Source: Bacteroidota bacterium (GTDB lineage Bacteria > Bacteroidota > Bacteroidia > Flavobacteriales > Weeksellaceae). Taken from it: 14,223 nt of DNA. How positions within the stretch are numbered: position 1 is the first letter of the stretch; every line of letters begins with the position of its first letter. The DNA is taken from assembly GCA_023461035.1 (NCBI GenBank), contig JAEWOD010000017.1, forward strand, positions 1-14,223, given 5' to 3'. Shown in pieces: positions 6,437-14,158 of this stretch. The position numbers and the translations under genes were made by a program. The notes under the pieces were generated by a model that made no database searches, was not told where the DNA came from, and saw only the letters and a list, made by a program, of their open reading frames with translations.

Positions 6437-6882
6437 ACCCGCGAAGAATGCTGAAAGAAGTACGTGTAGAGAGCTTGTGGCTATTGGGCGCTTTGCTGGT
6501 GGTGCTGGCTGGTGTGTGGCCGGTGCGTAGTCTCCAAAAGCTGCCAGCACAGCAAGCTGCACTGCAGCAGCAGTGGATGCAAGTGCAAGCCATGGCCCAG
6601 GAGGCGCAGCAGTTGCAAGCGCAGACACTGGCTGCACCGGATGTGGTGCCAGCCAGCATGCTGCCATCTCTGGTGGATCAATGGCTGGACGGAAAAGCCA
6701 GTGTTTCTGTGGCGGAAGACAGCGTGGTGCTCACACTGCAGGCGGTGCCTGGGCCTTTGCTCATCTCTGCGTTGACATCAGCGCGTCAGGAGGTGCGTGC
6801 ACAGGTTGAGCATCTGCAAGTGCATGCGGTGAACGGCAACCTGAGCGGCAAAGTGGAACTGCGTATGCCGGAGGAGCGATGA
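6433..6882 (+). CDS. gspM: Type II secretion inner-membrane protein GspM
   Basis: A 149-residue protein with a basic N-terminus, one transmembrane helix at about residues 14-31 (SLWLLGALLVVLAGVWPV), a Gln/Ala-rich periplasmic coiled coil (residues 32-70) and a small C-terminal domain ending LSGKVELRMPEER. This is the standard GspM plan. It forms the platform with GspL and GspF. The sequence is poorly conserved, so the call relies on topology, size and position between gspL and gspN. Both junctions are four-base ATGA overlaps. Confidence 0.88.
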   Translation: MNPRRMLKEVRVESLWLLGALLVVLAGVWPVRSLQKLPAQQAALQQQWMQVQAMAQEAQQLQAQTLAAPDVVPASMLPSLVDQWLDGKASVSVAEDSVVLTLQAVPGPLLISALTSARQEVRAQVEHLQVHAVNGNLSGKVELRMPEER

Positions 6883-7679
6883 GGCAGCGCACCGCTATGC
6901 CATGGTCTACACGCCGTTCGAGCAGTACTTCATGGTGGTTGGCGCCATGGGGCTGCTGCTGCGGGCTGTTGCTGGCATTGCTGTGGTGTGCGCCAGCAAC
7001 ATGGCTGGCTGGGGCTGTGCGCTATGCCAGCCAGGGGCGTGTGCAGTTGCTGCAGCCTCAGGGGACGCTGTGGAATGGTTCGGCAGCTTTGGTGCTGGCG
7101 GCGTCCTCTGGCGGTACATCCGCCATGACTTGGCCGAGCCGCTGGCAGTGGAGTGTTCGCACTGATGGTATGGGCCTAGGTGTGAGCCTGCAGTCCGCAT
7201 GCTGTACTTCTGAGCCGTTCCAATTGCGTCTGAGTGTGGATGGTGTGACGGTGCAACCGGCCGCTGTGCGCATTCCGATTTCTCTGCTGCAAGGCTTGGG
7301 CGCTCCCTGGAATACCTTGCAGCTTCAGGGCGACTTGTTGTGGCAGTCAGATGCCATGCAGATGTACAGAGAGGCTGGAGCCTGGCGCTGGTCAGGGCAG
7401 GTGCAGCTCCAGGCGCTGAGGCTGTCAACACGCTTGTCCACGCTGCCAGACATTGGCAGCTACCGCATAGCGCTTCAAGGTGGTGCACAGCCAGGGCTGC
7501 AGCTGTCTACATTGCGCGGTGCTTTGCAGCTTGAAGGCACAGGCCAGCTGCGTGATGGGCACTGGCGTTTCCAAGGGCAGGCTTTTGCCCAGCCAGAGCA
7601 TGCGCAAGCAATGGCTAATTTACTGAATTTGCTGGGACAGCGTTCCGGCGACAAGACCAGAATTCAATGGGGTTTGTGA
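6879..7679 (+). CDS. gspN: Type II secretion accessory protein GspN
   Basis: A 266-residue protein with one N-terminal membrane helix (about residues 19-44) and a periplasmic beta-rich domain. Family-like segments include VQLLQPQGTLWNGSAALVLA, LQLQGDLLWQSDAMQM and ALQLEGTGQLRDGHWRFQGQAFAQPE; the mix of GxLWNG and repeated strand-forming stretches is typical of GspN, which is distantly AsmA-like. Its role is accessory and not needed in every system. The membrane helix has three successive Cys (WGCCCG) and the domain has another pair (SACCTSE), which is uncommon. Four bases overlap gspM, and the TGA shares one base with the preferred gspD ATG. Confidence 0.88.
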   Translation: MRQRTAMPWSTRRSSSTSWWLAPWGCCCGLLLALLWCAPATWLAGAVRYASQGRVQLLQPQGTLWNGSAALVLAASSGGTSAMTWPSRWQWSVRTDGMGLGVSLQSACCTSEPFQLRLSVDGVTVQPAAVRIPISLLQGLGAPWNTLQLQGDLLWQSDAMQMYREAGAWRWSGQVQLQALRLSTRLSTLPDIGSYRIALQGGAQPGLQLSTLRGALQLEGTGQLRDGHWRFQGQAFAQPEHAQAMANLLNLLGQRSGDKTRIQWGL

Positions 7680-9868
7680 TGAAAAAAATATTGGCTCAGG
7701 CGCGTCGTTATGCGCTCGCGACCTGTTTGGTCGGTGGTGCTTTGACTGCTCAAGCACAAGTGCAGGTGGAACTGAATTTCCACGACGCTAGGATCGATGC
7801 GGTAGCCACGGCAGTGGGGGCCATGATAGGGAAGAATGTGGTAGTTGATCCCAAGGTCAAGGGAAATATGACTTTGGTGAGTGATACCCCAGTGAGTCCT
7901 GAAAATGCCTTGGCTCAGCTGCAGGCTGCTTTACGCATGCATGGCTTTGCCATGGTGGACGCGGGAAACATGTTTCAGGTGATTCCTGAGGCAGAAGCCA
8001 AAACATATGCTGCCAAGGTGAATGCACCGTCTGTTGGAGGGGAGGTGCAGACGCGGGTGTTCAAGCTGCAGCATGAAAATGCTGGGCAGGTGCTGAATGT
8101 CGTTAAGCCATTGGTGAGCCCCAATAATGTGGTTAACGTCAGCCCAGGCGGCAATGCGCTGGTGGTAACAGACTACGCGGCCAACTTGGCACGCATTGCC
8201 AAGCTGGTCGCCTCTTTGGATCAGCCCAGTATGCATGACGTGGAGATTATTCCTCTGGAGCATGCCATTGCCTCTGAGATAGCGCCGCTGCTGCAGCACC
8301 TTGTCAATGGCGATGGTGTGGATGCCAGTGGTGGGAAGGGGAAGTCCGAGTCGGTGCTGCAATCGAGTCTGATTGCGGACAATCGAAGCAATGCCTTAAT
8401 TGTGCGAGCTGCCAACGCAGCGAAGCTGGAGCAAGTGCGTTCACTGGTGGCCCGTCTGGATCAGCCATCCATTCAAAACGCCAGTTCTGCAGGCAATATC
8501 CACGTCGTCTATCTGAAGCATGCTGATGCCGTGTCTCTGGCTGAAACGCTGCGAGCGGCGATACAGTCTTTGGAGCAAACATCGCCAGCAGCCAGCATAG
8601 AAGGCGTTGCACGTAGCAACAGCGGTGCGTCGACAGGCTCGCGCAGTAGTCAGGCAGGCAGCAAGGCCGTGCAGTCCGGTAGCAGCAGTGACACGGGCGG
8701 AGGCTTGACAGCAGGCGGACCAATTGCATTGGGTCAGATACAGATGCCCAGTGTTGGAGGGCTGGTGCAGGCAGATCCTAATACCAATGCACTCATTATT
8801 ACTGCGCCAGCACCCCTGTATCGGCAGCTGCGGACGGTGATTGACAAGCTCGATACACGGCGTGCACAGGTGCTGGTGGAGAGCATGATTGTTGAGGTGT
8901 CGGACAATCGACTCGCCGAGTTTGGCGTCCAGTGGCAGGCTGCACTAGGTAAGGATGGTCGTACGCTGGGTGCAATTGGGACGAATTCTTCCAATGCGGG
9001 CGCAAACATTTTGAATATTGCTGCGGGCCTGGCATCTGGTGATAAGACGCTGATGGCTAACGCACTGAGCAGCCTGGGGGGCGGTTTGAACCTGGCGGTT
9101 GCTCCTAAGGCGCTGGGGCAGTACTACCTGGGAGCACTTGCCAACTTTTTGCAGCAGGATGGCAGTGCGAATGTGCTGAGTAAGCCTAATTTGCTCACGC
9201 TGGACAATCAGGAAGCTCGCATCATCATTGGTAACAACGTGCCATTTGTGACGGGCTCTTACGCTACTACGGGTGGTAACAGTACGGTGAACCCCTTTAC
9301 GACCGTGGAGCGCAAGGACGTGGGCCTGATGCTGCGTATTCGTCCTACGATCAATGAAAACGGAACGGTCAAGCTCACGGTCAGTCAGGAGGCTTCGAGC
9401 ATTGACCAGGCATCACTGAACAACCCCAACGGCCCTTCTACCAGCAAGCGCTCTATTGAGTCCACCGTGCTGGTGGATGATGGCTCTATCGTCATGCTGG
9501 GTGGCTTGATGCAGGACAGCTATAGCAATAGCGTGGACAAAGTTCCGCTGCTGGGTGATGTGCCGCTGGTAGGGAATCTCTTCAAGTCAGAGAACCGTTC
9601 GCGTAACAAGACCAATCTGATGGTGTTTTTGCGTCCGGTGGTTTTGCGAGATGGCAAGGCAACTGAGGACCTTGCCATGGACCGCTATGCGGCAATTCGC
9701 GGTATGCAGCAGCAGGTGCAACCTGCACCTTCTGCGGTGCTGGGCAATATTTCAGATGCGCCTGTAGTGCCAGCATTAAGCACTATGACACTGCCGGTGT
9801 CTGCGCCTCAGGCTGTGCAGCATGTGCCATTGCAGCCTCTGACAGATTCCGTGTACGCGCCTCAGTAA
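7679..9868 (+). CDS. gspD: Type II secretion secretin GspD
   Basis: A 729-residue outer-membrane secretin. The ATG at 7679 overlaps the gspN TGA by one base and gives a clean signal peptide (MKKILAQARRYALATCLVGG, cleavage near AQA at residue 26). An ATG four codons upstream (7667) would put extra residues before it. Domains in order: N0 at about 28-100 (VELNFHDARIDAVATAVGAM), N1 at about 121-185, N2 at about 187-265, N3 at about 273-395, and the secretin barrel at about 396-660. The barrel includes VPFVTGSY, the V-E-R-K-D-VG segment and the signature VPLLGDVPLVGNLF (622-635). N3 holds a Ser/Gly-rich insert (about 300-347), common in GspD. Beyond the barrel is a 70-residue Pro/Val/Gln-rich tail where a pilotin-binding S domain would sit; no pilotin gene is nearby. 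It is the outer-membrane exit pore. Confidence 0.97.
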   Translation: MKKILAQARRYALATCLVGGALTAQAQVQVELNFHDARIDAVATAVGAMIGKNVVVDPKVKGNMTLVSDTPVSPENALAQLQAALRMHGFAMVDAGNMFQVIPEAEAKTYAAKVNAPSVGGEVQTRVFKLQHENAGQVLNVVKPLVSPNNVVNVSPGGNALVVTDYAANLARIAKLVASLDQPSMHDVEIIPLEHAIASEIAPLLQHLVNGDGVDASGGKGKSESVLQSSLIADNRSNALIVRAANAAKLEQVRSLVARLDQPSIQNASSAGNIHVVYLKHADAVSLAETLRAAIQSLEQTSPAASIEGVARSNSGASTGSRSSQAGSKAVQSGSSSDTGGGLTAGGPIALGQIQMPSVGGLVQADPNTNALIITAPAPLYRQLRTVIDKLDTRRAQVLVESMIVEVSDNRLAEFGVQWQAALGKDGRTLGAIGTNSSNAGANILNIAAGLASGDKTLMANALSSLGGGLNLAVAPKALGQYYLGALANFLQQDGSANVLSKPNLLTLDNQEARIIIGNNVPFVTGSYATTGGNSTVNPFTTVERKDVGLMLRIRPTINENGTVKLTVSQEASSIDQASLNNPNGPSTSKRSIESTVLVDDGSIVMLGGLMQDSYSNSVDKVPLLGDVPLVGNLFKSENRSRNKTNLMVFLRPVVLRDGKATEDLAMDRYAAIRGMQQQVQPAPSAVLGNISDAPVVPALSTMTLPVSAPQAVQHVPLQPLTDSVYAPQ

Positions 9869-9875
9869 GCCTGCC

Positions 9876-11237
9876 ATGATGCCCATTCTTTCTTATGCCT
9901 ATGCAAGTCAGCACCACTTGCTGCTGCTGCACGATGTGGTGCCTCAATTACTGATGAGCGCTCAGACTCATATGCCTGCGGTGACGGAGGTGATTCGCAA
10001 GCATGGCCATGTTGCAGTGACCAGGCTGGAGGTGAGCGAGCTCGAGCAGCGTATCAATGCTGTCTACAGCGACACAGGGGATGCAGCCAAGTTGGTGAGT
10101 TCGGTGCAGGAAGAGGTAGATCTGGGTCTGCTCATGCAGGAAGTGGAGCGGACGCAAGACCTTCTGGCAGCGGAAGATGACGCTCCCGTGATCCGTATCC
10201 TGAACGCCTTGTTGCTCGAAGCTGCCAAGGAGGGCGCCAGTGATATTCACATTGAGGCCTATGAAAGTCATTCGACCGTGCGCATGCGCGTGGATGGTCA
10301 GATGCAGGAGATTGCGCGTCCTAAGCGCGAACTGCACAAGGCGTTGATTTCTCGTCTGAAGATCATGGCTGGGTTGGATATTGCGGAAACACGGCTGCCG
10401 CAGGACGGCCGCATCAGCACCCGGTTGGGTAGTCGCATGATCGATATTCGTGTGTCCACTTTGCCGAATGCGTTTGGTGAGCGGGCTGTGCTGCGTCTGC
10501 TTGATAAGTCGGGAAACAAACTGACCTTGGAAAGTGCTGGAATGCCGGATCATCTGCTGGCGCAGTTTGATGGGTTGATTCGGCAGCCGCACGGCATCAT
10601 TTTGGTGACAGGTCCTACAGGTTCGGGTAAAACGACGACGTTGTACTCTGCGCTCAAGCGCTTGGATGCTTCCACCATGAACATCATGACAGTGGAAGAT
10701 CCCATTGAGTATGAGTTACCGGGGATCGCCCAGACACAGATCAATGCCAAGATTGGCTTCACCTTCGCAGAAGCGCTGCGATCCATTTTGCGTCAGGACC
10801 CAGACGTGGTGATGGTGGGTGAAATCCGTGATACAGAAACAGCGCAGATCGCCATCCAGGCTTCACTGACCGGCCACCTGGTGCTGGCAACACTGCACAC
10901 GAATGATGCAGCCAGTGCGGTAACACGTCTGGTTGAAATGGGGGTGGAGCCTTATCTGCTTTCAAGTTCACTGCTGGGGGTGCTGGCGCAGCGTCTGGTG
11001 CGTAAATGTGATGTTTCATCGCCTGGCAAGATGAAAGGGCGCATTGGTGTGTATGAACTGCTGGCTGTGAATGAGCCTATCAAAGCCTTGATTAACGACC
11101 GTGCCAGTGACAGCCAGATTCGCCAAACAGCGATTGCAAATGGTATGCAGACCATGCGTACTTACGGTGAGAGTCTGGTCGCTCAGGGTATTACCACCCA
11201 GGCTGAAGTGCTGCTTGCAACGGCGGATGCGGCATGA
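9876..11237 (+). CDS. gspE: Type II secretion ATPase GspE, lacking the tetracysteine subdomain
   Basis: A 453-residue cytoplasmic ATPase, shorter than the usual 490-570. Residues 1-100 are a short N1E-type domain that would bind GspL. The catalytic part has the GSPII_E features: SDIHIE at 122-127, Walker A GPTGSGKTT at 246-254, Asp box TVEDPIEYE at 272-280, Walker B DPDVVMVGEIRD at 308-319 and His box GHLVLATLHTND at 333-344. After LAQRLVRKC (370-378) the protein goes straight to GRIGVYELL (388-396). The Cys-x-x-Cys pairs that normally lie between these points are missing and only Cys378 remains. The frame is continuous, so this is an in-frame loss, not a frameshift. The start may be ATG 9876 or the adjacent ATG 9879; the Shine-Dalgarno is weak. 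The stop overlaps gspF by four bases. A PilB/PilT-type pilus ATPase is excluded by context. Confidence 0.95.
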   Translation: MMPILSYAYASQHHLLLLHDVVPQLLMSAQTHMPAVTEVIRKHGHVAVTRLEVSELEQRINAVYSDTGDAAKLVSSVQEEVDLGLLMQEVERTQDLLAAEDDAPVIRILNALLLEAAKEGASDIHIEAYESHSTVRMRVDGQMQEIARPKRELHKALISRLKIMAGLDIAETRLPQDGRISTRLGSRMIDIRVSTLPNAFGERAVLRLLDKSGNKLTLESAGMPDHLLAQFDGLIRQPHGIILVTGPTGSGKTTTLYSALKRLDASTMNIMTVEDPIEYELPGIAQTQINAKIGFTFAEALRSILRQDPDVVMVGEIRDTETAQIAIQASLTGHLVLATLHTNDAASAVTRLVEMGVEPYLLSSSLLGVLAQRLVRKCDVSSPGKMKGRIGVYELLAVNEPIKALINDRASDSQIRQTAIANGMQTMRTYGESLVAQGITTQAEVLLATADAA

Positions 11238-12457
11238 GCGTCTACCGGTATGAAGCCCTGGATGCACAGGGACAGACGCTGAAGGGCAAGCTGGAGGCAG
11301 ATTCAGCCAGGGCTGCCCGCTCACAATTGCGTGCACAGTCGCTGCTTCCTGTACAGGTGCAAGAAGTCAGTACTGCGGCGAGCAATGCTCGCATGAGCCA
11401 ATGGTCTTTAGGTACTCCCCGTACCTTGCCTGCGGCAGAACTGGCTGTGTGGACGCGCCAGCTGGCTTCGCTGGTGGATGCTGGCCTGACCATCGAGCGT
11501 GCACTGCAAAGTTTGATGGACGAGCAAAGGCAGGAAGCTGCTACGGCGCTGATGGCTGACTTACTCTCGCAAGTGAAGGCGGGTCATGCATTTTCTCAGG
11601 CACTTGCACAGCACCCGAAGGAGTTCGACGAGGTGTATTGCGCTGTGGTGGGTGCAGGTGAGCGTAGCGGTAGCCTGGCCATGGTGCTGACCAGCTTGGC
11701 AGATGACCTGGAAGCAGCCCAGACGCTCAAAAGTAAAATCGTCAGCGCAGCCCTGTACCCGGCCATTGTGAGTGCGATTGCTGTACTGATTGTCATTTTT
11801 TTGATGGTCTATGTGCTGCCGCAGGTCGCTACTGCATTTTCCAGTTCCAAGCGCAGTCTGCCCATGTTGACGACGGTCATGCTGGCTATCAGTGATGTGC
11901 TGAGTCAGTGGTGGTGGTTGATCGTAAGCATGATGGCGACGGCTTTGGCGATGTTTCGTTTGGCATTGCGGCAGCCTGCGCAGAAAAAAAGTTGGCATGC
12001 ATTCCTGTTGCGAGTGCCAGTGCTGGGTGAGTTGTTGTGCAGCTATAACGGAGCGCGTTTTGCCGGAACCTTGGGTATGTTGTCTGGCGCCGGTGTACCT
12101 ATCTTGCAGGCCCTGCAAGCAGCGAGCAAAACTGTGGGTAACCATGCCATGCGAGAAGATCTGCAGGATGTCACGCGCATGGTGCGAGAAGGAGCGCCGC
12201 TTGGCCTTGCCTTGGCCCAAAAGCCACGTTTCCCCAAATTGGTCAGTACATTTGCACGTCTGGGAGGGGAGACCGGCAATCTGGGCTTGATGCTGTTGCG
12301 CGTAGGCAGGCAGTTGTCAGAACAGGTGCAGCGCCGGGCCTTGCAACTGGCCTCAGTGCTGGAGCCGTTACTGATTCTGGCGATGGGCGTTGTGGTCATG
12401 ATGATTGTGCTTGCCGTGCTGATGCCCATCATTGAACTGAACAGTTTTGTGAGATAG
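11234..12457 (+). CDS. gspF: Type II secretion inner-membrane platform protein GspF
   Basis: A 407-residue polytopic protein of typical length. It starts MSVYRYEALDAQGQTLKGKLEAD, the family N-terminus. Two T2SSF domains follow, at about 68-191 (ELAVWTRQLASLVDAGLTIERAL) and 271-393 (YNGARFAGTLGMLSGAGVPILQAL), each with the GERSG/GGETG-type turn (142-146 and 344-348). Transmembrane helices lie at about 173-196, 223-243 and 376-399. It interacts with GspE and GspL at the base of the pseudopilus. It is the last gene of the operon, four bases overlapping gspE, and is followed by a strong terminator. Confidence 0.97.
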   Translation: MSVYRYEALDAQGQTLKGKLEADSARAARSQLRAQSLLPVQVQEVSTAASNARMSQWSLGTPRTLPAAELAVWTRQLASLVDAGLTIERALQSLMDEQRQEAATALMADLLSQVKAGHAFSQALAQHPKEFDEVYCAVVGAGERSGSLAMVLTSLADDLEAAQTLKSKIVSAALYPAIVSAIAVLIVIFLMVYVLPQVATAFSSSKRSLPMLTTVMLAISDVLSQWWWLIVSMMATALAMFRLALRQPAQKKSWHAFLLRVPVLGELLCSYNGARFAGTLGMLSGAGVPILQALQAASKTVGNHAMREDLQDVTRMVREGAPLGLALAQKPRFPKLVSTFARLGGETGNLGLMLLRVGRQLSEQVQRRALQLASVLEPLLILAMGVVVMMIVLAVLMPIIELNSFVR

Positions 12458-12481
12458 TCAATAGCGCACACTGCAGAATTC

Positions 12482-12562
12482 ATAGCTTCTTGTGCCCAAA
12501 GAAAAAGGACTTCAGATAGAAATACATCTGAAGTCCTTTGCTTTTCAGCGCTGGCAGCTATC
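12482..12562. repeat. Intergenic palindromic repeat, copy 2
   Basis: The outer arms ATAGCTTCTTGTGC (12482-12495) and AGCGCTGGCAGCTAT (12547-12561) are imperfect inverted copies. They enclose the terminator stem. The right arm matches the right arm of copy 1 at 328-342 at 13 of 15 positions. The element ends ten bases from the tolA stop codon, just as copy 1 ends five bases from the trhP stop codon. Its function is unknown; it may have been co-opted as a transcript end. Confidence 0.6.
12502..12545. terminator. Bidirectional intrinsic terminator between gspF and tolA
   Basis: AAAGGACTTCAGAT (12504-12517) and ATCTGAAGTCCTTT (12526-12539) form a perfect 14-bp stem with an eight-base loop. On the minus strand (after tolA) the stem is extended by more T from the complement of 12502-12506, a good termination signal. 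On the plus strand (after gspF) it is followed by GCTTTT. It lies between convergent genes and would end both transcripts. Confidence 0.9.
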
Positions 12563-12571
12563 AAAGTGTGA

Positions 12572-13678
12572 TCAATCCTGCGGCCTGAAACCAAAGGTGA
12601 ACTCCGCGGGCACGGTGCCGTTGGTGTCCTTGGGCAGGGTCTCGGTCTTGTGCAGGGCGCGCACCACGGCGTCGTCCCAGGCCTTGTTGCCGCTGGACTT
12701 GACCAGCTGCACGCTGGTGATGGTGCCGTCCGGCGCCGCGCGCACCCGCACTTCGGCGCGCGGGTTGCCGCTGACCACGTCCGGATAGACGATGTTGGGC
12801 TTGACCTTGGCCGCCACGCGTGCGCCGTAGCCGGCAGAGTGGCCAGCTGTGCCGCCCCCTGTGCCCTTGCCGCCGTTGGGGCCGCTGCTCTTTTCGGCCG
12901 TGCCGCTGCCGCCTGAGCCTGCGAGCCCCGCCATGGCCTTGAGGTTTTCCTGACGCATGCGCTCCAGCTCCTTGGCGGCCTTGGTATCTTTGGCGGCTTG
13001 CTCTTTTTTGCGCTTGTCGTCGGCAGCCTTTTTCTCTGCGTCGGCCTTGGCTTTTTCCGCTTTTTCCTTCTCGGCCTTTTCGCGTTTTTCCTTTTCTACG
13101 CGCTCTTTCTTTTCCTGCTCGGCTTTGTCGCGCTTTTGCTGTTCCAGCTTGTCACGCTTGGCTTGTTCGATCTTGTCTTTGCGTGCTTGTTCAGCCTTCT
13201 CTTTTTCGAGCTTGGCTTTTTCTTGCTTGGCCTTTTCGGCTTTTTCCTGTTCCGCTTTTTCCTTGGCCTTCTGGGCTTCCAGCTCACGTTGCTTTTTCAG
13301 CTCGGCTTCTTTTTCCTTGCGTTCTTGCAGGGCCAGTTCAGCATCACGCTGGGCCTGCAGCTCTTGCTGGCTGGGTTTGGGTGGCTGCGGTGGTGGTGGC
13401 GGAGGCAGTGGAAGGGGTTCTGGCTCCGGCTCGGGCTCTGGTGTGGGCTCGGGCACTGGTGCAGGCGGTGGCGTGGGCGCGCGCGGCGCAGCCTGCTCGA
13501 AGTTCTCGGCCCACAGTTCAGCTTCAACGGCGGCTTGCTCCACCGCTTCAGGCGGGTTCACTTTCCACACGAAAGCACCCACCAAAATGGCATGTGCCAG
13601 CAATGCCAGGACCCAGTTGCGCAGTCGTTTGGACTGGCGGGGTGGGGCAAATGGATCGTGATCGAGGCGAGAAGACAT
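12572..13678 (-). CDS. tolA: Cell envelope integrity protein TolA
   Basis: A 368-residue inner-membrane protein. Domain I has a basic cytoplasmic N-terminus and one membrane helix at about 20-38 (RNWVLALLAHAILVGAFVW). A Pro/Glu-rich segment follows at about 64-103 (PEPTPEPEPEPEP then a PPPPPP run). Residues 104-247 are a long Lys/Glu/Ala helix that can span the periplasm (domain II). A Gly/Ser linker at about 251-282 precedes domain III at about 285-368 (IVYPDVVSGNPRAEVRVRAA, SSGNKAWDDAVVRAL, EFTFGFRPQD). It couples the TolQR proton motor to the outer-membrane Pal/TolB. The TonB family has a similar C-terminal fold, but the long charged helix and the tolQR neighbours favour TolA. I chose ATG 13678; a GTG at 13702 would add eight residues, and neither has a clear Shine-Dalgarno. 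A terminator follows directly, so tolB-pal are not co-transcribed here. Confidence 0.93.
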   Translation of the reverse strand: MSSRLDHDPFAPPRQSKRLRNWVLALLAHAILVGAFVWKVNPPEAVEQAAVEAELWAENFEQAAPRAPTPPPAPVPEPTPEPEPEPEPLPLPPPPPPQPPKPSQQELQAQRDAELALQERKEKEAELKKQRELEAQKAKEKAEQEKAEKAKQEKAKLEKEKAEQARKDKIEQAKRDKLEQQKRDKAEQEKKERVEKEKREKAEKEKAEKAKADAEKKAADDKRKKEQAAKDTKAAKELERMRQENLKAMAGLAGSGGSGTAEKSSGPNGGKGTGGGTAGHSAGYGARVAAKVKPNIVYPDVVSGNPRAEVRVRAAPDGTITSVQLVKSSGNKAWDDAVVRALHKTETLPKDTNGTVPAEFTFGFRPQD

Positions 13679-13717
13679 GGAGGGCAAAAACGCTGCGCAC
13701 ACAGCGCGTTAAAAAGT

Positions 13718-14143
13718 TTATTTGGCGGCGGATTTCACACCCAGCGCCACGCGTTTGACGCCTGCGGCTTGCAGCTCGCCCATGGCGGTGATGACGGCTT
13801 CATAGGTCAGGCCCTTGTCGGCCTGGATCATGACGGCACTGTCTTCCGGCTGGTTGGATTGCCAGGTCGCAGCCACCACGCCCAGCTCTTGCAGCGATAC
13901 GGCTTGTTCCCCATTGGGGGTTTTGATGCGGATGCTGCCATCGGCTTCCATCAGCACGTGGGCCACGTTTTTGACGGCGGGCTTGGTGGATTTTCCGGCA
14001 CTGGGCACATTGATGGCACCGGGCGTGAGCATGGGCGCGGTCACCATGAAGATGATGAGCAGCACCAGCATCACGTCGATGAAGGGCACCATATTGATTT
14101 CGTTGACGGTGCGGCGACCGCGACCTCGGGAGCTTGCAGCCAT
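13718..14143 (-). CDS. tolR: Tol-Pal system proton-channel protein TolR (ExbD/TolR family)
   Basis: A 141-residue protein with one membrane helix at about 17-37 (NMVPFIDVMLVLLIIFMVTA), holding the conserved Asp23 that carries protons, then a periplasmic ExbD/TolR domain (VLMEADGSIRIKTPNGEQ, MIQADKGLTYEAVITAMGELQAAGVKRVAL). It pairs with TolQ to power TolA. The AGGAG six bases before the ATG supports the start. ExbD is the alternative, but TolA downstream decides it. tolQ ends 15 bases upstream. Codons are GC-ended at 36 of the first 44 positions, as in trhP. Confidence 0.95.
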   Translation of the reverse strand: MAASSRGRGRRTVNEINMVPFIDVMLVLLIIFMVTAPMLTPGAINVPSAGKSTKPAVKNVAHVLMEADGSIRIKTPNGEQAVSLQELGVVAATWQSNQPEDSAVMIQADKGLTYEAVITAMGELQAAGVKRVALGVKSAAK

Positions 14144-14158
14144 GGGGTGCTCCTGCTC

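Noticed and set aside
7667..7678. Upstream ATG for gspD
   Set aside because: It adds four residues before a good signal peptide, whereas ATG 7679 overlaps the gspN stop in the pattern seen through the operon.
12957..13661. Plus-strand Ser/Ala-rich open frame of 234 codons
   Set aside because: It is the shadow of the Lys/Glu coiled coil of tolA; the low-complexity Ser/Phe pattern is the antisense of AAG/GAA codons.
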